DNA from: Novosphingobium sp.
GTDB lineage: Bacteria > Pseudomonadota > Alphaproteobacteria > Sphingomonadales > Sphingomonadaceae
Assembly: GCA_004211435.1 (NCBI GenBank)
Contig: SECS01000005.1
Location: 1 to 64,000, forward strand
Length of the DNA stretch: 64,000 bases
Direction: 5' to 3'
Position numbers and translations under genes: made by a program. This document shows, piece after piece, positions 39,135 to 48,031 of this stretch (positions within the stretch are counted from its first letter, which is position 1; every line of letters begins with the position of its first letter). The notes beneath the pieces were generated by a model that was not told the origin of the DNA, ran no database searches, and saw only the letters and a program-made list of their open reading frames with translations.

Positions 39135-40216
39135 TGCTGAAATTCGGATTCGCCGGAGCCAACGCCGAGCGCGGTTGGGCGCGCGACGCGCATTTCCCGG
39201 CGCTAGAGGCCGTGCCCGACATCGCGATCGCCGCGGTTTCGGCGCGCACGCAGGCAATCGCCGATGTCGCGGCCGAGACCTTCGGTGCCGACCGGGCCTA
39301 TGCGGATTCGTGCGAGATGGCGCGCGATCCAGAGGTCGACGTCGTCGCAGTGACGGTCAAGGTGCCCGAGCACCGCGCGATCGTCCTGGCCGCGCTCGAG
39401 GCCGGCAAGCACGTCTACTGCGAATGGCCGCTTGCGCGTGATCTGGCCGAGGCCGAGGAACTCGCCGAAGCCGCACGCCAGGCCGGCGCTCATGTCGCGA
39501 TCGGGCTTCAGGGCGCCAATGCCCTCGCCGTGCGCCACGCCGCCAGGCTGGTGCGCGAAGGCGCGATCGGCCGGCCGCTGAGCCTGCGCGTGGTGTCTTC
39601 GACGGCAGGCTGGGGCGCCGTGGCGCCGCCGCACTACGCCTATCTCCAGGATCGCAGCAACGGCGCGACCCTGGCGACGATCGCTGGCGGGCACACGCTG
39701 GCCATGGTCGAGGCCGTGGTCGGCGCCTATGCCGAAGTCTCGGCGCGCAATTCGATCCTGCGTGACCGGGTCACGATCGCGGGCACCGGCGAGGAGGTCG
39801 CGCGGACCTGCGCCGATCACATGCTGATCCACGGCCGCCACGCTAACGGCTGCGTTTCCAGCGTCGAGATTACCGCGGGCGAGAACCTTCCGCTGCGCTT
39901 CGAGCTGCGCGGCAGCGAGGGGACGCTCGAGATCCGCGGCCAGCATCCCGGCGGCTACCAGTGCGGCGCGCTGACCGTAACGACTTCGGCGGTCGCCGAG
40001 CCTCAGCCCAGTTCCGCGCTGGCGGGCCTCGACGGCGCGGCGATCAACGTCGGCCAGCTTCACGCGGACTTCGCGGAGGACATCCGCCGCGGCACGCGCA
40101 CGGTTCCCGACTTCGACGTCGCGGTGCGCTTGACGCGGCTGCTCGATGCGATCGACATGGCGTCGGCAGAAGGGCGCACGATCGCCCTCGCCGAGAGAGG
40201 ACGAGGCGAAGCATGA
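39134..40216 (+). CDS. Gfo/Idh/MocA-family oxidoreductase
   Basis: A 360-aa NAD(P)-dependent dehydrogenase. The N-terminal Rossmann fold starts at KFGFAGANAERGW, with the typical VKVPEHRAIVLAALEAGKHVYCEWPLA signature (here CEWP replaces the common CEKP, so the usual catalytic Lys is Trp). The C-terminal alpha/beta domain has FELRGSEGTLEI and a final Arg-rich tail. It is embedded with one-base and four-base overlaps between an acyl-CoA dehydrogenase and an acyl-CoA synthetase, an unusual operon partner for this family. Confidence 0.88.
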   Translation: MLKFGFAGANAERGWARDAHFPALEAVPDIAIAAVSARTQAIADVAAETFGADRAYADSCEMARDPEVDVVAVTVKVPEHRAIVLAALEAGKHVYCEWPLARDLAEAEELAEAARQAGAHVAIGLQGANALAVRHAARLVREGAIGRPLSLRVVSSTAGWGAVAPPHYAYLQDRSNGATLATIAGGHTLAMVEAVVGAYAEVSARNSILRDRVTIAGTGEEVARTCADHMLIHGRHANGCVSSVEITAGENLPLRFELRGSEGTLEIRGQHPGGYQCGALTVTTSAVAEPQPSSALAGLDGAAINVGQLHADFAEDIRRGTRTVPDFDVAVRLTRLLDAIDMASAEGRTIALAERGRGEA

Positions 40217-41865
40217 CCTGGACCTTGCGGACCGACGCGAGCGGCATCCAGATGCGCTGGTCGGACGCGGCCGCGCAGGCCTGGCGCGAGGCCGGGCATT
40301 GGCGGGACGAAACGCTCGCCGATGTGGCGCGCGCCGCCGTGGCCGAGGATCCCGAGCACGTCCTGCTGATCGAGGGCGAGCGGCGGGTCACTCGCGCGGA
40401 GGCCTGGGACCAGGCGCTGCGACTTGCCGGCTTCTTCCGCGATCGCGGGCTCGAGCCTGGCGACGTCGTCTCGTTCCAGCTCCCCAACTGGGTCGAGACC
40501 GCGGCGATCGCGCTCGCCGCGCGGATCTGCGGCCTGATCATCAACCCGATCCCGCCGATCTACCGCGAGAGCGAGCTCGCCTATATCCTCGCCGATTGCG
40601 GTGCGAAGCTGATCTTCGTGCCTGGCACCTTCCGCAAGTACGATCACCGGGCCGCGGTCGAGGCGCTCCGCCCCTCGCTGCCGGCGCTGCGCGACGTCGT
40701 GGTCGTGCGTGAAGACGGAGCGCTGACCTGGGAGCAGGCGCTGGCCGCCGATCCGCTCGATCCCGCGGCCCTGCCCGCGGTCGATCCGGCCTCGGTGCTC
40801 ATCGTCATGTACACCTCGGGCACTACGGGCCGGCCCAAGGGCGTGCTGCACACGCATTATTCCTATGGCCACCGCGCGCGCGCCATGGGCGAGGCCTGGG
40901 GCATCGGCCCCGCCGACGTCGTGTTCATGCCCTCGCCCGTCACCCATATCACCGGCGCACTCTGGGCTTTCGACATGCCCTGGCTGTTCGGCAACGCTTC
41001 GGTGCTGATCGACGTCTGGGCGGCCGAGGACGGGATCGACTGCATCGCCCGCAACGGCTGCACCGTCACCGGCGGCGCGACGCCGTTCCTTCAGCAGATG
41101 CTCGATGTGGCGCAGGACAAGCCCGAGGCGCTGGCGTCGCTGCGGCTGTTCTTCTGTGGCGGCACGACAGTCTCGCCCGAACTGATCCGCCGCGCGAGCA
41201 GCGCCTTTCCCGATTGCCTGTTCTTCCGTTGCTACGGCTCGACCGAGATGTTGACCGCCACGCTCGGCATCCGCGACCGTGCCCAGGCCCGGCTCGGCGC
41301 CGAGACCGACGGCGAGATCGTCGAGCCGGTCGAGATGCGCATCGTCGACGCCGTCACCGATGCGCCTCTGCCCGACGGTGACGAAGGCGAGATCCTGGCG
41401 TGCGGGCCCGGGCTTTTCGTCGGCTATCTGCACCCTTCGGACAACGAGGGCGCCTTCCTCGAAGACGGCTTCTTCCGTATGGGCGACCTCGGCCGGATCG
41501 TCGAGGAGCGCTACATCGTCATCACCGGGCGCAAGAAGGACATCATCATCCGCTCCGGCGAGAATATCAGCCCCAAGGAGGTCGAGGACTTGCTGTCCGA
41601 GCACCCCGCCGTGGCCGAGGTGGCGATCGTCGCGATGCCGAGCGCGACCACCGGCGAGAAAGGCTGCGCCTTCATCATCGCTCGCGCGGGTCAGGTGATC
41701 GACCTTGCCGAGATCAAGCGGTTCCTCGACGGTGCCGGCCTCGCCCGGCAGAAGTTCCCCGAACACGTCGTGCTGGTCGACGAACTGCCGCGCGTGCCCT
41801 CGGGCAAGGTCAAGAAGGACGTGCTGCGAGCGCGGGCGAAGGAGATCGAGGCCGCTGCCCAATGA
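40213..41865 (+). CDS. AMP-dependent acyl-CoA synthetase
   Basis: A 550-aa ANL ligase: MYTSGTTGRPKG (A3), RCYGSTEMLTATLG (A5), GFFRMGDLGRIVEERYIVITGRKKDIIIRSGENISPKEVE (A7-A8) and VPSGKVKKDVLR with the C-terminal catalytic Lys. It resembles cyclohexane-carboxylate/long-chain synthetases. Last gene of the 36995-41865 operon, joined to the Gfo/Idh/MocA gene by ATGA. Convergent with the SDR at 41893. Confidence 0.94.
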   Translation: MTWTLRTDASGIQMRWSDAAAQAWREAGHWRDETLADVARAAVAEDPEHVLLIEGERRVTRAEAWDQALRLAGFFRDRGLEPGDVVSFQLPNWVETAAIALAARICGLIINPIPPIYRESELAYILADCGAKLIFVPGTFRKYDHRAAVEALRPSLPALRDVVVVREDGALTWEQALAADPLDPAALPAVDPASVLIVMYTSGTTGRPKGVLHTHYSYGHRARAMGEAWGIGPADVVFMPSPVTHITGALWAFDMPWLFGNASVLIDVWAAEDGIDCIARNGCTVTGGATPFLQQMLDVAQDKPEALASLRLFFCGGTTVSPELIRRASSAFPDCLFFRCYGSTEMLTATLGIRDRAQARLGAETDGEIVEPVEMRIVDAVTDAPLPDGDEGEILACGPGLFVGYLHPSDNEGAFLEDGFFRMGDLGRIVEERYIVITGRKKDIIIRSGENISPKEVEDLLSEHPAVAEVAIVAMPSATTGEKGCAFIIARAGQVIDLAEIKRFLDGAGLARQKFPEHVVLVDELPRVPSGKVKKDVLRARAKEIEAAAQ

Positions 41866-41892
41866 TCCTCCCCGGCAAGGGGAGGATGCTTC

Positions 41893-42630
41893 TCACCGCC
41901 AGGAAAACCCGCCGTCCACCGGCAGTTCCGTTCCCGTGGTGAAGCCCGAATCCTCGGTCGAGAAGAACAGCGCTGCGCGCGCGACGTCACCCGGCTCGCC
42001 GAGCCGCTTGAGCGCGACGCGATCTGCGGCTCGGGCGGTGTGTTCGGCATTTTCCCAGAGGTAGCGCGTCATCTCGGTCTTGATCACGCCCGGACAGATC
42101 GAATTCGCGCGGATGTTCGGCCCGAGGTCGAAGGCGATCGCCTTGGTGAACATCGCGAGTCCGGCCTTGCTCGCCGAATAGCCCGTGGTTCCCGCCATCG
42201 GCATCAGTGCCGAGACCGACGCGATGTTGACGATCGTCGCGCGCTCGGCCGCCTGAAGGAAGGGCAGCGCCGCCTTCACGACGTTGAACGGGCCGGTGAG
42301 GTTCACCGCGAGCATGCGGTCCCAGCTTTCGGGCGCGAGATCGGCGAAGGGCACGATGTCGAGAATGCCCGCAGCGTTGATGATACCGTCGATGCCGCCC
42401 AGCGCTTCGCCCACCGCCGTGACGACAAGGCCCACTTCGGCGCGATCGGACACGTCGCAGCCATGGGCGGCGGCGCCGAGTTCGGCTGCGACCGCGGCGG
42501 CCCCCGCAGCATCGCGATCGAGCAGCGCCAAAGCCGCGCCCTCGGCGGCGAAGAGCCGAGCGATCTCGCGCCCCATGCCGCTTGCCGCCCCGGTCACCAG
42601 GATTTTGCGGCCCTTCAGTCTGGCGCTCAC
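41893..42630 (-). CDS. Short-chain dehydrogenase/reductase
   Basis: A 245-aa classical SDR: TGAASGMG, LLDRDAAG, IINAAGI (instead of NNAG), NIASVSA, YSASK, ICPGVIKTEM and the C-terminal GTELPVDGGFSWR. Starts with GTG at 42630. Divergent from the TonB-dependent receptor gene. Confidence 0.92.
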   Translation of the reverse strand: MSARLKGRKILVTGAASGMGREIARLFAAEGAALALLDRDAAGAAAVAAELGAAAHGCDVSDRAEVGLVVTAVGEALGGIDGIINAAGILDIVPFADLAPESWDRMLAVNLTGPFNVVKAALPFLQAAERATIVNIASVSALMPMAGTTGYSASKAGLAMFTKAIAFDLGPNIRANSICPGVIKTEMTRYLWENAEHTARAADRVALKRLGEPGDVARAALFFSTEDSGFTTGTELPVDGGFSWR

Positions 42631-42930
42631 CCGCCGTCTCCCGATCTGTTCATCTTCACGCCCTGCAGCGCTCTTCCATAGGGCTATACACGGAAATCAA
42701 CGGGAAAATATAAAAATGCATCATGGACGGCGCATTGCAATTGACTCAGTTTCGGCGATGCATAAAAAGCGTTTTGACATTGGTGTATTTCAATAATCCG
42801 AGTGCGGATCGACGTTGAGCCTGGCGGTTCGGCGAATGCTTCCGCTCGTCGGTTCCACGGGATTTCGGCGTGCGGCTCCAGGTCGCCTGCCGGTGCCGCG
42901 CCGATGGCCGGAAGACAGGGAGAGAACGAG
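42631..42930. other. 300-bp divergent control region, SDR and TonB receptor
   Basis: Holds no gene. It contains an AT-rich block at 42690-42790, operator-like site e, and the 5' leader of the receptor mRNA. The receptor's frame is open back to 42802, but GGGAGAG and a clear signal peptide favour 42931. Confidence 0.6.
42715..42743. promoter_or_regulatory. TTGCA-type operator candidate, site e
   Basis: AATGCATCATGG (42715-42726) and the palindrome ATTGCAAT (42734-42741), followed by TG. It lies between the divergent SDR and the TonB-dependent receptor gene. Confidence 0.55.
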
Positions 42931-45462
42931 ATGAAGAGCCAGAAGATGACGCGCAGCCGATTGCTGCTTTCCACCACTCTGGTCGCGATCGCCGCCATCC
43001 CGGCGCAGGCCTGGGCGCAGAGCGAAACGACCGGGCTCGAGGACATCGTGGTCACCGCGCAGAAGCGCGAGCAGGTCGCGCAGGACGTGCCGATCGCCCT
43101 CACCGCGCTCAGTGCCGACACGATCCAGGCCAACCGCGTGGTTTCGGTCAACGACCTCACCGGCCTTGCCCCCGGTCTGCTCTCGCGCCAGAACGCCGGC
43201 GCGCTCGGTTCACCCTCCTTCGCCATGCGCGGTGTCTTTGCCAGTGCCTCGGCGCCTAGCCAGGATCGCCAGATCTCGGTCTATCTCGATGGCGTCTATA
43301 TCGGCGGCACGCGCGGTTCGGTGTTCGACCTGCCCGATACCCAGCGCATCGAAGTGCTGCGCGGCCCGCAGGGCACGCTGTTCGGCCGCAATGCCACGGC
43401 CGGCGCGATCAGCGTCGTGACGCGCGATCCCAAGGGCGAACTGGCCTGGCGCCAGGATGTGACCGTCGGCAACTACAGCCAGCTGCGCGTGCGCACGACG
43501 ATCGACACGCCGCAGATCGGTCCGTTCTCGGCCTTCTTCACCTATGTCCACGACGAGCGCCGCGGCGACGTGCGCAACCTCGGCGCGGGCAGGGCCTTCG
43601 ACTTCACCAGCCCCTTCACCAATCAGCAGCTCAAGCGCTCGCCCGAATGGCTCGGCGGCCGCAATTTCGAGAACTTCTTCGCGGCGGTGAAGTTCGAGCC
43701 GAGCGATACCTTATCGGCCACCTACAAGTTCGATTCGACCAGCGGCGACGTCTATCCCGAAGCGCGCGCGCCCGTCGCGATCAACGGGGCCTCGTTCACC
43801 GGCAACATGCTCGCCCAGATCCTGGCGGCCCAGCCTGCAGGTGGCGGACGCTTCGGCCCGGTCGTGCTCAACCCCGGCAACAAGCGCCCCGACGCGACCA
43901 ACAACGCCTGGACCCAGGTCGGTTTCCAGAAGTCGTCGGGACACAACCTGACGATCAACCTGCAGCTTTCGGACGATCTCTCGTTCAAGAACATCACCGC
44001 CTACCGCAAGTCGGAAGTCTGGGGCCCCTCGACGATCGCGGGCCTCAGCGGGCTCGAGTTCACGGCCGGATCGGTCGTGCCCTATGCGACCTTCGCGGGC
44101 ATCAGCGCGTTGTCGGGCGCTGGCGTCAACGTCGCCAATCCGGCCAATGCCGCGCTGGTCCAGGCGACCATCGCCAACATCGCCGGGCAGCTCGGGCCCG
44201 CCGTGGCCGGACGCCCCTACTTCGCCGGTTACGAGGGTAATTCCTACGGCAAGGGTCACCAGTGGAGCAACGAAGCCCAGCTCAACTATCGTTCGGACTT
44301 CGTGGACCTGACGGTTGGCGCGCTCTGGTATCACTCGAAGGAACTGAACAGCGGCCTGCCCGGCATGGCCCCGAACTTCGCCTTCGCGATCACGCCGCAG
44401 CTGCTGCCGCTGGGCAATGTCCAGGACGGCACCTCGATCGCCACTTCGCTCGCGGCCTATATCCAGGGTGAATTCCACCTGTCCGATCAGTTCGAGATCG
44501 TCGCTGGCGGTCGCATCACGCGCGACAAGAAGCGCGGCGATCTGATCCGCGGCGGCGTGTTCACCGGCAGCCGCACGGGCACCGGCCAGATCGTCAGCGG
44601 CACCGGCACGGGCGCCCTCACCTCGTTCCCGTTCAACTTCGAGAAGACCAAGCCGACCTTCTCGGTGGGCCTGAACTACAAGCCGAACGACGACATCCTC
44701 GCCTATGCCAAGGTTTCGTCGGCCTTCCTGTCGGGCGGCGCGGTCGGCGCGATCTCGTTCGAACCCGAAACCGTGCTGTCGGAGGAAGTCGGCCTCAAGT
44801 CCGAATGGCTCGACCGTCGCCTGCGCGTGAACCTCGCGCTGTGGCACGCCAAGTACAAGAACGTGCAGTCGGCGCAGAGCGGCTCGGTGGTGACCTTCAA
44901 CGGCGTCAACCAGGCGGCGCTGGGCGTGGTCGTGATCAGCAACGGCGAGGTCAATGCCAAGGGCTTCGAACTCGAAGTCAACGCGGCGCCGACCGATGGC
45001 CTGACCTTCGGCGGTTCCGTCGGCTACACCGATGCCAACCTCAAGAACCCGAGCCCGCTGGTGGCGCAGGGTCGACCCTACAAGCTGACCGGCGTGGCGC
45101 CGTGGATCGCTTCGCTCAACGGCCAGTACGTCACGCAGCCGCTGTTCGATGAAGCGACGATGTTCTTCCGCCTCGATGCCACCTACCAGGGCAAGTACCG
45201 GACGATCCCGTTCACCGACGTGGCGACCGTGACTCCGGCTTTCGCGCCTTATGAATTCACCGAAGCGCGCTGGATCCTCAACGGCCGCGTTGCTCTGCGC
45301 GATTTCAACCTGGGCCCTGCAAAGGGTGAGATCGGCCTATGGGGGCGCAATCTGACGAACAACCGCTCTGCGCAGTATTTCCTGCAGTTCGGCGACTTCG
45401 AATCGAACGCCAGCTACCAGCAGGCACGCACCTGGGGCGTGGATTTCATCGCCAATTTCTGA
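42931..45462 (+). CDS. TonB-dependent outer-membrane receptor
   Basis: An 843-aa receptor for energised uptake of a hydrophobic substrate. A signal peptide (residues about 1-30, LLSTTLVAIAAIPAQAWA) precedes the TonB-box region (LEDIVVTAQKREQ), the plug domain (VPIALTALSADTIQANR; IEVLRGPQGTLFGRNATAGAISVVTRDP) and a 22-strand-type barrel ending in a terminal Phe (WGVDFIANF). It is the pesticin/FyuA-like subfamily abundant in sphingomonads. Start at 42931 has GGGAGAG upstream. A strong terminator follows. Its position in the cluster suggests it imports the pathway's growth substrate. Confidence 0.95.
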   Translation: MKSQKMTRSRLLLSTTLVAIAAIPAQAWAQSETTGLEDIVVTAQKREQVAQDVPIALTALSADTIQANRVVSVNDLTGLAPGLLSRQNAGALGSPSFAMRGVFASASAPSQDRQISVYLDGVYIGGTRGSVFDLPDTQRIEVLRGPQGTLFGRNATAGAISVVTRDPKGELAWRQDVTVGNYSQLRVRTTIDTPQIGPFSAFFTYVHDERRGDVRNLGAGRAFDFTSPFTNQQLKRSPEWLGGRNFENFFAAVKFEPSDTLSATYKFDSTSGDVYPEARAPVAINGASFTGNMLAQILAAQPAGGGRFGPVVLNPGNKRPDATNNAWTQVGFQKSSGHNLTINLQLSDDLSFKNITAYRKSEVWGPSTIAGLSGLEFTAGSVVPYATFAGISALSGAGVNVANPANAALVQATIANIAGQLGPAVAGRPYFAGYEGNSYGKGHQWSNEAQLNYRSDFVDLTVGALWYHSKELNSGLPGMAPNFAFAITPQLLPLGNVQDGTSIATSLAAYIQGEFHLSDQFEIVAGGRITRDKKRGDLIRGGVFTGSRTGTGQIVSGTGTGALTSFPFNFEKTKPTFSVGLNYKPNDDILAYAKVSSAFLSGGAVGAISFEPETVLSEEVGLKSEWLDRRLRVNLALWHAKYKNVQSAQSGSVVTFNGVNQAALGVVVISNGEVNAKGFELEVNAAPTDGLTFGGSVGYTDANLKNPSPLVAQGRPYKLTGVAPWIASLNGQYVTQPLFDEATMFFRLDATYQGKYRTIPFTDVATVTPAFAPYEFTEARWILNGRVALRDFNLGPAKGEIGLWGRNLTNNRSAQYFLQFGDFESNASYQQARTWGVDFIANF

Positions 45463-45485
45463 GCTTCCCTCCGCAGAAGGAAGCG

Positions 45486-45518
45486 CGCCCGGGCCGAAAG
45501 GTCCGGGCGTTGTTTTTT
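45486..45518 (+). terminator. Rho-independent terminator after the TonB receptor
   Basis: CGCCCGGGCC (45486-45495) and GGTCCGGGCG (45500-45509) form a 10-bp stem (one G-U) closed by a GAAA tetraloop, then TTGTTTTTT. A textbook intrinsic terminator 24 bases after the receptor stop. Confidence 0.92.
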
Positions 45519-45563
45519 GCGGGGCGGACGGAAGGACATGCAGTCGTCTTCGCCCACTGTCTC

Positions 45564-45615
45564 CGTCATCCGTGAAGATCGCATGAGATGGGTGCCCGCC
45601 TTCGCGGGGATGACG
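45564..45615. repeat. REP-like dispersed palindromic element
   Basis: CGTCATCC (45564-45571) and GGATGACG (45608-45615) enclose GGGTGCCCGCCTTCGCGGGG, which itself folds on CCCGC/GCGGG. Elements of this form (CGTCATCC with GCCCGCCTTCGCGGGC) are scattered widely in alphaproteobacterial genomes. Confidence 0.6.
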
Positions 45616-45638
45616 TTTTCTGGTTTAGAGTGGGGCGC

Positions 45639-46532
45639 TCAGGCGGCGCGAGCGCAGTTCGCGAGCACGTTGGCAGCGAAGAGGTCGAGCAGTTCGCCCG
45701 GCAGGTCGTGGCCCATGCCGCTTGCCTCGAGCAGCCAGGCGCCGGGAATGCTCCGGGCGAGATCGTGCCCGGCTTCGCGCCGGATCAGCGGATCGTCGGC
45801 GCCGTGGACCACGAGCGTCGGCACCGAAAGCGTGCGCAAGGCAGGACGCCGATCGGCCGCGCCGCGCGCGGCGGCAAGCTGGCGGGCCGGGCCCGCGGGG
45901 TTGTAGGCACGGTCGGCGGCAAGGCCGGCGAAGCGGCGCAGGTCTTCCTCGGGCGCGCGATAGAGCGGACTGCCGAGCGCGCGGTTGAGCTTTACCTGGT
46001 GCGCGAGGAAGGCCTCGCGATCGTGCGCGGGATCGGGCGCGGGTTGCGAGAGGATCGCCAGCGCCTCGGGCTGCGAGGGCGGCAGGTCGATATTGCCGCT
46101 CTGGGTCATGAACAGCGCCAGCGAGCGCACGCGCGCGGCGTACTCGATGGCCAGGACCTGCGCGACCATGCCGCCGAGCGAGACCCCGAGCACATGGGCT
46201 TCGGCTATGCCGAGCGCATCGAGCAGGCCGATGGTGTCGGCCGCCATGTCGGAGAGCGTATACGGGAGCACCGGCTCCTCGCCCGCCTGCCGCGCGGCGA
46301 CTGCGGCGGCGATGTCGGGCAGGCCCAGGTGGTCCATGTGGCTCGACAGGCCGATGTCGCGATTGTCGAATCGCAAGGTGCAGAAACCGGCTTGCTCGAA
46401 CCGCTCGATCAGCGCCGGTGGCCAGCGGATCAGCTGTGCGCCGACGCCGTGGATCATGAGGAGGACCGGGCCATCGGCGGGGCCCGAGATCTCGTATTCG
46501 ATCGCGACGCCGTTCGTCTGAACTCGTGCCAT
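45639..46532 (-). CDS. Alpha/beta hydrolase
   Basis: A 297-aa alpha/beta hydrolase: oxyanion segment LLMIHGVGAQL, nucleophile elbow GVSLGGM (Ser), acid in VHGADDPLI and the His in ASGMGHDLPGEL. Start at 46532 follows GAGGTAAG inside the end of the upstream monooxygenase gene (one base between stop and start). Third gene of the Rieske-monooxygenase-hydrolase operon, so it may hydrolyse the ester or lactone product. Confidence 0.9.
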   Translation of the reverse strand: MARVQTNGVAIEYEISGPADGPVLLMIHGVGAQLIRWPPALIERFEQAGFCTLRFDNRDIGLSSHMDHLGLPDIAAAVAARQAGEEPVLPYTLSDMAADTIGLLDALGIAEAHVLGVSLGGMVAQVLAIEYAARVRSLALFMTQSGNIDLPPSQPEALAILSQPAPDPAHDREAFLAHQVKLNRALGSPLYRAPEEDLRRFAGLAADRAYNPAGPARQLAAARGAADRRPALRTLSVPTLVVHGADDPLIRREAGHDLARSIPGAWLLEASGMGHDLPGELLDLFAANVLANCARAA

Positions 46533-46533
46533 C

Positions 46534-48027
46534 TTACCTCGGTCGTTCGACGAAGTGATCCCACTGCACCTCGGCAAGCTGCTCCTGCAGTTCGGACAGC
46601 GTCGAAGTGTCGAGCGTCGGCGTGCCCGTCTTGTCGAGATACCACGACTGACAGCCGCCATTGCCCCAGACCGAGTCCCGCGCCTTGGCGCGGATGCCGT
46701 CGAGCCAGGCGCGCGCCGGCTCTTCGCGCGGGACGATCTGGACCTGCTGTTCGACGATACGGTCGATCAACTGGAGGATATAGTCGACCTGCGCTTCGGC
46801 GATGCCCACCACCGACGAGGTGCCGCCGGGCGAATAGGGCCCGTTGATCATCAGGAAATTGGGCATGTGCGGGATCGCGATCGAACGATAGGACAGCGGC
46901 AGGTCGCGCCAGACCTCGTCGAGCGTCACCCCGCCCTCGCCCGTGACCTGCATCGGCCGGATATAGGCGTGGGCGTCGAAGCCCGTGGCGAGCGCCAGCA
47001 CGTCGAGCTCGTGCAGCTTGCCGCTCTCGGTCACCACGCCCTCGCGCACCACGCGCGCGATCGGATCGACCACGACGTCGACACTCGGGTGCTGGACTGC
47101 CTCGTAGTAACCGTCGGAGAAGACGAGCCGCTTGCAACCCACATCGTAGTCCGGGGTGAGCTTGGCGCGCAGTTCGGGGTCGCGGATTCCGGCGAGCGCG
47201 TCGTGGCAGACCTGGTCGCGCGCCGCGCGGCCCTCGACCGTGCTCGTCGCCGCCTTGCCGCGCGCTTCGGTCTCGCCGCGGAGCTGGCGATAGTAGTCGT
47301 CCCAGCGCCGCTTCGAGAGCCAGAAGCGCAGCTTGGTCCACCACGAACTGGGCGTGTCCTTGACCGGGAACACCCACTGCGCGGTGCGCTGGAACAGCGA
47401 GAGCCGCTCGACCTTGCCAGCTAGCGCGGTGACGATCTGCGTCGCGCTCGATCCCGTGCCGATCACGCCCACGCGCTTGTCGGCAAGCTCGATCGTCTGG
47501 TCCCAGCGCGCGGTGTGGAACAGCGCGCCGGCAAAGCTGTCGAGCCCCTCGATCTCGGGCATGACCGGCCGGTGGAGCCGGCCCGCCGCCGCGATCACCA
47601 CGTCGGCGGTGAAGACGTCGCCGTCGCGTGTGGTCACCTGCCAGAGCCCTTCGTCGAACTCGGCCGACAGCACTTCGGCGTAGTAGCGGATGAGCGGCAG
47701 CACGCCGTAGTGCCGCGCGACGCCGTGGTAATAGGCCCAGATGTCCGCGCCTTTGGCGTAGCGCGAATTCCACCAGGGATTGCGCGCGAACGAATAGGAA
47801 TAGAGATGCGCGGCAACGTCGCAGGCGACGCCTGGATAGACGTTGTCGCGCCAGGTCCCGCCCATCCTCCCGGCTTTCTCGAGGATCACGATGTCGCGGT
47901 AGCCGCGCTCGAGCAGCTTGATCGCCATGAGTACGCCGGAAATGCCCGAGCCGATGATGACGAAACGCGTGTCCTTGCCGCGCGGCGAAGCAGTCTCGCG
48001 GATATCGCTCGGCATGGCCTTGGTCAT
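46534..48027 (-). CDS. Baeyer-Villiger-type flavin monooxygenase
   Basis: A 497-aa class B flavoprotein monooxygenase. FAD Rossmann GSGISG (residues 26-31), the BVMO fingerprint FAGALFHTARWD (165-176; consensus FxGxxxHxxxW(P/D)) and the NADPH Rossmann GTGSSA (190-195) are intact. It should convert a ketone into an ester or lactone with NADPH and O2. It starts four bases after the Rieske gene and ends one base before the alpha/beta hydrolase gene, so oxidation and hydrolysis are coupled genetically. Confidence 0.93.
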   Translation of the reverse strand: MTKAMPSDIRETASPRGKDTRFVIIGSGISGVLMAIKLLERGYRDIVILEKAGRMGGTWRDNVYPGVACDVAAHLYSYSFARNPWWNSRYAKGADIWAYYHGVARHYGVLPLIRYYAEVLSAEFDEGLWQVTTRDGDVFTADVVIAAAGRLHRPVMPEIEGLDSFAGALFHTARWDQTIELADKRVGVIGTGSSATQIVTALAGKVERLSLFQRTAQWVFPVKDTPSSWWTKLRFWLSKRRWDDYYRQLRGETEARGKAATSTVEGRAARDQVCHDALAGIRDPELRAKLTPDYDVGCKRLVFSDGYYEAVQHPSVDVVVDPIARVVREGVVTESGKLHELDVLALATGFDAHAYIRPMQVTGEGGVTLDEVWRDLPLSYRSIAIPHMPNFLMINGPYSPGGTSSVVGIAEAQVDYILQLIDRIVEQQVQIVPREEPARAWLDGIRAKARDSVWGNGGCQSWYLDKTGTPTLDTSTLSELQEQLAEVQWDHFVERPR

Positions 48028-48031
48028 GCCG

